Assembly: GCF_029392895.1 (NCBI RefSeq)
Contig: NZ_CP114200.1
Location: 4,247,001 to 4,311,000 of the forward strand
Direction: 5' to 3'
Length of the DNA stretch: 64,000 nt
DNA from: Streptomyces sp. 71268
GTDB lineage: Bacteria > Actinomycetota > Actinomycetes > Streptomycetales > Streptomycetaceae
The position numbers were made by a program, and so were the translations under genes. The notes under the pieces are model-generated. The model had not been told where the DNA came from. It made no database searches and was given only the letters and a program-made list of their open reading frames with translations. Shown piece by piece: positions 58,756-64,000 of this stretch (positions are counted from its first letter, which is position 1; every line of letters begins with the position of its first letter).

Positions 58756-60965
58756 GGTCCGACCTTCATGGTGTCGGTCTCCGTCACCTGGTCGATGTCG
58801 GAGGTGCGTACGGTCAACGAGAGCTGCCAGTCGCCTGGCATGGGGAGTTGCACGCCGGTCGCGCTCCAGTGGCCCGCCGAGACGCGGTTGAGGGAGATCC
58901 CGAGCGGGCCGATGCCGCGCTCCCGCAAGGTGAGGGACGCCTTGAGCTCGGGGACGTCGGCGGGCTTGCCGGCGGGGTTGGTGAGGTAGGCGTGGAAGGT
59001 GTTGTCGCCCGAGCGCCCCGGGTCGAGCGTCACCTCGGCGGTGCCGCGCCCGTTCAGGCCCTCGGTGTCGTACGGGACGCTGAGGCTGACCGGGCCCGTG
59101 GTGACGCTCTGCCCGGCCGCCTCCTGTTCGGTCTCCGCGCGGCCCGGCTGGGTGCCGGTGAGCACGGTGGTGACGGCGAGCAGGACCACGGCGACGCCGG
59201 TCTCGACGGCCACCGAGCGGCGCAGCCCGGAGCGCGTCGGGTCCGCGTCGCGCTCGCGGCGGGTGCGGGCCGCGCTGACGGCGGCCCGCTGCCGGGCGAG
59301 TTGCGCGGCCCGCGCGTCGCCGCCGGTGGCCTTGGCCTTAACCCCGGGCTTGGCCTTGGGCTTGGTCCCGGGGGTGCCCCCGGGCTTCGCCTTGGCCCCG
59401 GCTGTGCCCTTGGTCTTGGCCGTCGCCTTGGTTTCCGGGCTGGGCTCCGGCTCGGTTTCCGGCTTGGCCCGCGACGCGGCCTTGGCCTCCGACGCGGCCT
59501 TGGCCTTGGCTTCCGCCGTGGCGGCGGCCTTGCCAGCAGCCCTGTTGGTCGCCTTGCCGGTCCCCTTGGCCGTCGTCGCCGCGCCGCGCGGTGACGACGC
59601 GGTGTCGGGGGTGGTGTCCAGGCGGGAGGTCCAGCGCCGCGAGAGGCCGGCGGCGCCCACCAGGAGCACCACCAGGCCGACCTTCACCAGCAGCCAGCGC
59701 CCGTACTCGGTGTCGGTCAGCGCGTGCCACGAGCCGACCTGCCGCCACGACTGGTAGAGCCCGGTGACCACCAGCGCGACCACCGAGCCGAAGGCCAGCC
59801 GCGAGAAGCGGCGCACCGCGAGCCGGGGCAGCCGCGCCTCGGTCCGCAGCGCGACCAGCAGCGCGGTCAGCCCGCCCAACCAGACGGCCACGGCCAGCAG
59901 GTGCACGATGTCCACCGGCACGGCCAGCGTCCGCTGGATGCCCACCGACGCGTGCTCGGCCAGCGCCCAGGTGGCGGCCAGTCCACCGGCGACGAGGGCG
60001 CCCCCGACGCCGACGGACCACGCCAAGTCGGTCCGCCCGGCCAGGGCGGGCCCCGCCACGGGTGTCCGGCCGCCACCGCGCGCGGGCCGCGCGGGTCGGC
60101 CGACGCCGCCACGGGCCCGCCCGTCGCCGGCCGGCGCGTACGACCCGAACAGCACCGCCACGCACACCGCCGCCGCGGCGAGCAGCAGCAGCCGGCACAG
60201 CAGCGCCGTGCCCGGCTTGGTGTCCAGGACGTCCCGCACCAGGCCGAGGTCGAACGCGGCGCCGAGCCCCCTGCCGTTGCTGGTGTACGGGCCGCGCAGC
60301 AGCAACAGCGCGACGGTGGCGCCGAACAGCGTCCCCCAGCCGGTCGCCGCCACCCGCCGCACGGCGCGGTTGGCGTGGCAGTGGCCGGCGAACACGCACC
60401 CGCCCACCAGCAGCACGAACCCGCCGTACGCCGCGTACCTGGCGATGCCGTACAGCGCCGAGACCGTCCCGTCGGGCTCGGCGCTCGGCAGCACCACGGA
60501 GGTCTTGGAGGGCGCGCCGATGGAGAAGGTGAACGCGCCGCCCACCGGGTGGCTGTCCTCCGAGACCGCCTGCCAGGCCACCGTGAACGTGCCCTCGGGC
60601 AGCCCGGAGCGCAGCCCCACGGTGGCCGTGGACGACTTGCCGGCCACGTGCGCCGGCTTGCCGTCGTCCACCCGCTCCCCCTGGGGGTCGAGCACCCGCA
60701 CCGAGTCGTCCGAGAGCAGCACGCCCTCCGAGAAGGTGAGCGTGACGCGCTCGGGCGCCCGCTGGAGCACCGCGTCCTTCGCCGGGTCGGTACCGGTCAG
60801 CGCGGCGTGCGCGGCGGCCGGGGACGCGCCGGCGCCGAGCGCGCACAGCAGCGCCGCGAGCAGCGCGCCGAGCACGGTCAGCGCCCGGCGCGCCCGGGGC
60901 GCGCCCGGTCGCGCCGGCACGGCCGACCGTTCGTCCCACGGGGCCTGGGCAGGGGGCTGGGGCAT
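58752..60965 (-). CDS. CopC-CopD copper resistance fusion with C-terminal extracytoplasmic domain
   Basis: 737 residues. Signal peptide, then a CopC cupredoxin-like domain starting AHAALTGTDP (His1-type copper ligand) with SEDSHPVGGAF as second ligand site. Next are eight or more membrane helices of CopD type (about 165-440). Residues 450-583 are an unusual Lys/Ala/Pro/Thr-rich linker. One more helix (about 586-605) precedes a ~130-residue YtkA/FixH-like beta domain. The CopC part binds copper outside and CopD moves it through the membrane. It overlaps efeB by 4 nt and starts 5 nt after the PCu(A)C stop. Confidence 0.9.
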   Translation of the reverse strand: MPQPPAQAPWDERSAVPARPGAPRARRALTVLGALLAALLCALGAGASPAAAHAALTGTDPAKDAVLQRAPERVTLTFSEGVLLSDDSVRVLDPQGERVDDGKPAHVAGKSSTATVGLRSGLPEGTFTVAWQAVSEDSHPVGGAFTFSIGAPSKTSVVLPSAEPDGTVSALYGIARYAAYGGFVLLVGGCVFAGHCHANRAVRRVAATGWGTLFGATVALLLLRGPYTSNGRGLGAAFDLGLVRDVLDTKPGTALLCRLLLLAAAAVCVAVLFGSYAPAGDGRARGGVGRPARPARGGGRTPVAGPALAGRTDLAWSVGVGGALVAGGLAATWALAEHASVGIQRTLAVPVDIVHLLAVAVWLGGLTALLVALRTEARLPRLAVRRFSRLAFGSVVALVVTGLYQSWRQVGSWHALTDTEYGRWLLVKVGLVVLLVGAAGLSRRWTSRLDTTPDTASSPRGAATTAKGTGKATNRAAGKAAATAEAKAKAASEAKAASRAKPETEPEPSPETKATAKTKGTAGAKAKPGGTPGTKPKAKPGVKAKATGGDARAAQLARQRAAVSAARTRRERDADPTRSGLRRSVAVETGVAVVLLAVTTVLTGTQPGRAETEQEAAGQSVTTGPVSLSVPYDTEGLNGRGTAEVTLDPGRSGDNTFHAYLTNPAGKPADVPELKASLTLRERGIGPLGISLNRVSAGHWSATGVQLPMPGDWQLSLTVRTSDIDQVTETDTMKVGP

Positions 60966-60970
60966 GCGGG

Positions 60971-61495
60971 TCAGACCTCCGGCTGGTACGACGTCGGCTT
61001 GACCGGGACGCTGACCTCGATCGCCGGGGACTTGGCGAAGTGCAGGGTCAGCGTGACGGTCTCGCCCACCTTCGGCTGGCGGGTCAGCTTCTCCAGCATC
61101 AGGTGGTCGCCGCCACGGGCGAGGTCGAGTTCGCCGCCGGCGGGCACCTCGAACTCGGTCACCCTGCGCATGGCGGTGCCCTCGGTCGTGTGCATGGTGA
61201 CGCGGTCCGAGAGCGCCGTGGTGACCGAGGTGAGCCGGTCGGCGGCGTCGCCGGAGTTGCGCACGCTGAGGTAACCGGCCGCGATGTCCGGCGTGGGCGG
61301 CTGCGGCAGGTACGCGCCGGCCACGGCCAGCTTCGCGGAGCCGCCCGCGTCCTTGTCGTCGTCCGACCCGCACGCGGTGAGCAGCAGCCCGCCGAGTCCG
61401 AGGGTGAACGAGGTGGCGGCGGCGAGCGCCGTCCTGGACACCCGGCGCGCGCGGGGCCCCCGCGCTGTCGCCGGGCCCTGTGGCGGGCGGGTCAC
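60971..61495 (-). CDS. PCu(A)C copper chaperone lipoprotein
   Basis: 174 residues. Lipobox LLTAC (Cys42) after an Arg-rich signal peptide. The PCu(A)C copper site is intact: MH in RVTMHTTEG, Met in TAMRRV, and HLM in GGDHLMLE. It carries Cu(I) outside the membrane, often to the CuA site of cytochrome oxidase together with SCO1, whose gene overlaps it by 4 nt (GTGA) upstream. Confidence 0.92.
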   Translation of the reverse strand: MTRPPQGPATARGPRARRVSRTALAAATSFTLGLGGLLLTACGSDDDKDAGGSAKLAVAGAYLPQPPTPDIAAGYLSVRNSGDAADRLTSVTTALSDRVTMHTTEGTAMRRVTEFEVPAGGELDLARGGDHLMLEKLTRQPKVGETVTLTLHFAKSPAIEVSVPVKPTSYQPEV

Positions 61496-62154
61496 GGGTT
61501 CTGCCCCTTCACGATGCTGGGCAGCTCACGGCTGTAGGCGGTGGTGGTGGTCTCCGTCATGTACAGCCAGTGGCCCTTGTCGTCCTTGGGCGAGAAGCCG
61601 ATGACCTCGGCGCCGTGGTTGACGGTGACGGTGCCGTCCTTCTCCTTCTTCGGCTTCTCGATGAAGATGCCGAGCGGCTTGGCCGCGGCCTGGATGGTCT
61701 CGATGTCGCCGGTGAGGCCGGTGAAGTCCTTGCCGCCCTGCCCGTCGAGCCAGCTCCGCATCCGCTTCGGGGTGTCCCGGTCCGGGTCGGTGGTCACGAA
61801 GACGACCTGGAGGTTCTCCTGGTCGGCCTTGGGCAGCTTGGCCTTGGCGAGGGCGACGTTGCTCATGACCATCGAGCACACGTCGGGGCAGTAGGTGTAG
61901 CCGAAGTAGACCAGGGTCGGCTTGCCCTTGGTCCGCTCGATGAGGTCGTACTTCTTCCCGTCGGTGTCGGTGAGCACCAGGTCGGGCTTCTGCTTCGGGG
62001 TGTCGAGGACGATCGCGCCCTTGTCCTTGACCGAGGGGGAGGACTTGACGGTGGCGACGCCCTTGTCGTCCGAGTCGCCTCCGCCACAGGCGGCGAGGGT
62101 GAGGCTGAGCACGGTGACAGCGGCCAGGGCGACGCCCGCGGACTTGCTACGCAT
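61492..62154 (-). CDS. SCO1/SenC family copper chaperone lipoprotein
   Basis: 220 residues. Lipoprotein signal with lipobox LAAC (about residue 20-23). Thioredoxin-like fold with the copper-binding YCPDVC (CxxxC) and the third ligand His in VNHGAEVIGF. It delivers copper and electrons to cytochrome oxidase subunit II. GGAGA lies before the ATG. A 226-nt gap to ycnI suggests SCO1-PCu(A)C-CopCD-EfeB may have their own promoter; I could not identify a CsoR-type operator in it. Confidence 0.93.
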   Translation of the reverse strand: MRSKSAGVALAAVTVLSLTLAACGGGDSDDKGVATVKSSPSVKDKGAIVLDTPKQKPDLVLTDTDGKKYDLIERTKGKPTLVYFGYTYCPDVCSMVMSNVALAKAKLPKADQENLQVVFVTTDPDRDTPKRMRSWLDGQGGKDFTGLTGDIETIQAAAKPLGIFIEKPKKEKDGTVTVNHGAEVIGFSPKDDKGHWLYMTETTTTAYSRELPSIVKGQNP

Positions 62155-62380
62155 GGAGTTCTCTCCAGAGGGTGCTGGTGCTGGACGGTCGGGTGAGGGT
62201 GAGTAAGTGGTGCGGTCGGTTCGCGTACGCGCGGCGCGACCCGCCCGCGCACGGCTCACCCCGGTACGGCCTGCCCGCGCGCGTCCCGCGCCGCGCCGCG
62301 GTGGCGGCGGGCACGGTGGGCGACGGGTCGGGCGGACGGGGCGGCGGCGCGCGGCCCGGGTGCGGGCGCGGGCGGTGGGG

Positions 62381-63217
62381 TCAGGCCGAGCGGCGGCGGC
62401 CGGCGAAGACGCCGAAGGCCACGCCCGCGATGCCGGCCGCGATGCCCACGCCACCGAGCACGCGCGCCGTGGTGTCGCTGTCGTCGTCGTCAGCGGCGGT
62501 GTTCGCCGGCTGGCCCGAGGCGTCCTCGCCCGTGGCGCTCTTCTTCGTGTCGGTCGCGCCGCCCGTGGCGGCGGCGTCGGCCGCGACGAGCTTGAGCACC
62601 GGGGCCGGGGACTCCGGCTCGGGGGCGCCTTCCCTGGGCTCCTCGATCCAGCGGACGACCTCCTTGTTGGAGTACGTCTGCAGGGCCTTGAAGACCAGGT
62701 GGTCGGCCTTCTCCGGGAGCTGCCCGACGGAGAGCGGGAACTGCTGGAACTGACCCGGGCGCACGCCGTCGCCGTCGGCGGTCCAGGTGACCTTGTTGAC
62801 CGCCTCGGTGATCTTCTTGCCGTGCGACTCCAGCGGCTTGTCGAGCTTGCCCTTGGTGACCTTGACCTGCCAGCCGGGCACGGGCTGCGGCATCACGGAC
62901 GACATCGGGTGGTCGGCCGGGAAGGTGACCTCAAGCTTCACGGTCGAGGCGTCGTCGCGCTCGTTGGGCACCTTGAAGTTGATCGTCGCGTACCCGCCCC
63001 GCTCGGCCTCGCCGGGCTGCACGCTGACGTGCGCCAGGGCGGGCACGGAGCACAGCAGGACGGCGCCGGCCGCGAGCGCGCCCGCGCCGGCGAGCAGCCG
63101 CCCCGTTCCGCCCGCGCGCCGCGCGGCGCGGGTCGCGGCCGGGGCCGTGTCCGGGGCTGGGGTCGAGTGGGCGTCGGGGGCGGTGGGCGCCGGGTGCGAG
63201 GTGCGCATGGCGTTCAT
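62381..63217 (-). CDS. YcnI family copper-binding protein (DUF1775)
   Basis: 278 residues. Signal sequence to about residue 62 (ends ALA), so the mature protein begins HVSVQPGEAERGGYATINF, whose N-terminal His is the copper ligand in YcnI. The beta domain has the conserved VPGWQVKV and VTWTADG. An acidic/Ala linker (DDDDSD) leads to a C-terminal anchor helix (LGGVGIAAGIAGVAFGVFAG) and RRRSA. AGGAG is 8 nt before the ATG. Confidence 0.92.
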   Translation of the reverse strand: MNAMRTSHPAPTAPDAHSTPAPDTAPAATRAARRAGGTGRLLAGAGALAAGAVLLCSVPALAHVSVQPGEAERGGYATINFKVPNERDDASTVKLEVTFPADHPMSSVMPQPVPGWQVKVTKGKLDKPLESHGKKITEAVNKVTWTADGDGVRPGQFQQFPLSVGQLPEKADHLVFKALQTYSNKEVVRWIEEPREGAPEPESPAPVLKLVAADAAATGGATDTKKSATGEDASGQPANTAADDDDSDTTARVLGGVGIAAGIAGVAFGVFAGRRRSA

Positions 63218-63310
63218 GACAGGGACTCCTGGGACGTTACGGGGAAGGTGAGCGCAGCGGTGGGCGACCGCGCGACACCGCCCCGGCACTACCGGAGTGG
63301 GCGTCTCGCG

Positions 63311-64000
63311 TCAGGCCGCCAGGTCGTAGCGCGGCGGCCCGCGCCGGATCACGGCGTGGTTCAGCGCGAGGACCCGGGGCCGCGCGGGCGTCTCGCCCCC
63401 GGCGCGGGCCACCCACGGGCGCGGCCCGACAGCGGACCGGGACAGCCCCGCGCACACCGCGCCGACCAGCGCGAACGCGGCCCGCAGGGTGCGTACCAGC
63501 GCCGCGTCGGCCACCTCGCGGGCGGGCGCCGCGGACAGCGCGACGACGCGCCACAGGGCGGCGTCGCCCCGGCGTAGCAGCCAGCCGGCGGCGAGCGCGG
63601 CCAGCAGGTGCCCCAGCAGCATGGGCAGCGAGGGCAGCACCGCGTCCAGGACGGACCCGGAGCCGTGCCGGACCGCGCCCGCGACGGCCGTGCCGGCCTG
63701 CGCGTGCCGGTCGGGGTCGAGCCCGGAGTCGCCGACGATCCGCCGCGCCTTAGCCACCGAGATCCGGCCCGGCTCGTCACAGACCAGCCGCGCGGCGAGG
63801 ACGATCAGCCGCCCGTCGGCGCTGTCGGGGGCCACGCCGGGGGGCAGCGCCCGGGCGCCGTCGCCGTGCGCGTGCCCGACGGCCGGCAGGCCGGCCACCC
63901 CGCGCTGGGCGAGCGCGAACAGCGAGTGGAGGACCAGTTGCCCGGCGGCGAGGCCGGCCGCGATGCCCGGCAGCGAGCGCTGCCGCCCGGCCAGCGGGGC
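63311..64000 (-). CDS. Integral membrane protein of the copper locus (5' truncated)
   Basis: Last 229 residues; the frame is open to the window edge. Not assigned to a named family. At least four hydrophobic segments are visible (LPGIAAGLAAGQLVLHSLFALA; LPMLLGHLLAALAAGWLLRR; a stretch near AFALVGAVCAGLS). An insert GRISVAKARRIVGDSGLDPDRHAQ lies between helices. A few His residues near membrane borders (HSLF, GHAHGDG) could bind metal. First of the minus-strand run leading into ycnI (93 nt gap). Confidence 0.7.
   Translation of the reverse strand, partial: APLAGRQRSLPGIAAGLAAGQLVLHSLFALAQRGVAGLPAVGHAHGDGARALPPGVAPDSADGRLIVLAARLVCDEPGRISVAKARRIVGDSGLDPDRHAQAGTAVAGAVRHGSGSVLDAVLPSLPMLLGHLLAALAAGWLLRRGDAALWRVVALSAAPAREVADAALVRTLRAAFALVGAVCAGLSRSAVGPRPWVARAGGETPARPRVLALNHAVIRRGPPRYDLAA

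Overview
The window is high-GC actinobacterial chromosome, almost certainly Streptomyces or a close relative: nearly every codon ends in G or C, GTG starts are common, and the families are typical of the genus (streptogrisin-type protease, I36 inhibitor, F420-type oxidoreductase, PspAB, CopC-CopD fusion). From memory, the backbone order (cyd locus and GAF kinase, then serS, pheA, and the copper genes with EfeB) matches the chromosomal core of S. coelicolor. That would make this core sequence with accessory genes inserted; I could not check it by alignment.

Layout. 1-3.8 kb: 3' end of a CydC exporter gene and a GAF-domain histidine kinase. 4-9.7 kb: TetR regulator divergent from a drug-efflux MFS, a HAD phosphatase, a DUF72 protein and an LLM oxidoreductase. 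10-13.2 kb: methyltransferase, HtpX protease and PspAB (envelope stress). 13.5-19.8 kb, minus strand: a hypothetical protein, a MerR regulator with an unusual C-terminus, a metal-dependent hydrolase, an EphD-like epoxide hydrolase/SDR fusion and an M24 peptidase. 20.2-24.1 kb: two ABC ATPase/permease pairs. 24.5-29.3 kb: a hypothetical protein, an XRE-cupin repressor divergent from a class II aldolase/DapA-family operon, and a beta-carbonic anhydrase. 29.7-34.8 kb, minus strand: CynX-type MFS with a FadR regulator, a LysR regulator and an XRE-like regulator. 35-43.3 kb: secreted S1 protease, glycosyltransferase, I36 inhibitor, MFS divergent from a tandem Lrp-type regulator, and secreted phospholipase A2. 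43.4-47.2 kb: HAD phosphatase, serS and pheA, with a cluster of DnaA boxes between serS and pheA. 47.9-57.3 kb: SIS-domain protein, WYL regulator divergent from a VOC protein, DeoR regulator, and a sugar ABC importer with a Gfo/Idh/MocA dehydrogenase. 57.5-64 kb, minus strand: copper-handling operon (membrane protein, YcnI, SCO1, PCu(A)C, CopC-CopD, EfeB).

No rRNA, tRNA, CRISPR array, insertion sequence or prophage was seen. The most notable non-gene signals are the DnaA-box cluster, a set of genes that appear to be translated from leaderless transcripts (TANNNT box 6-7 nt before the start codon), several strong palindromes in divergent promoters, very stable hairpin terminators between convergent genes, and a heptanucleotide tandem array.
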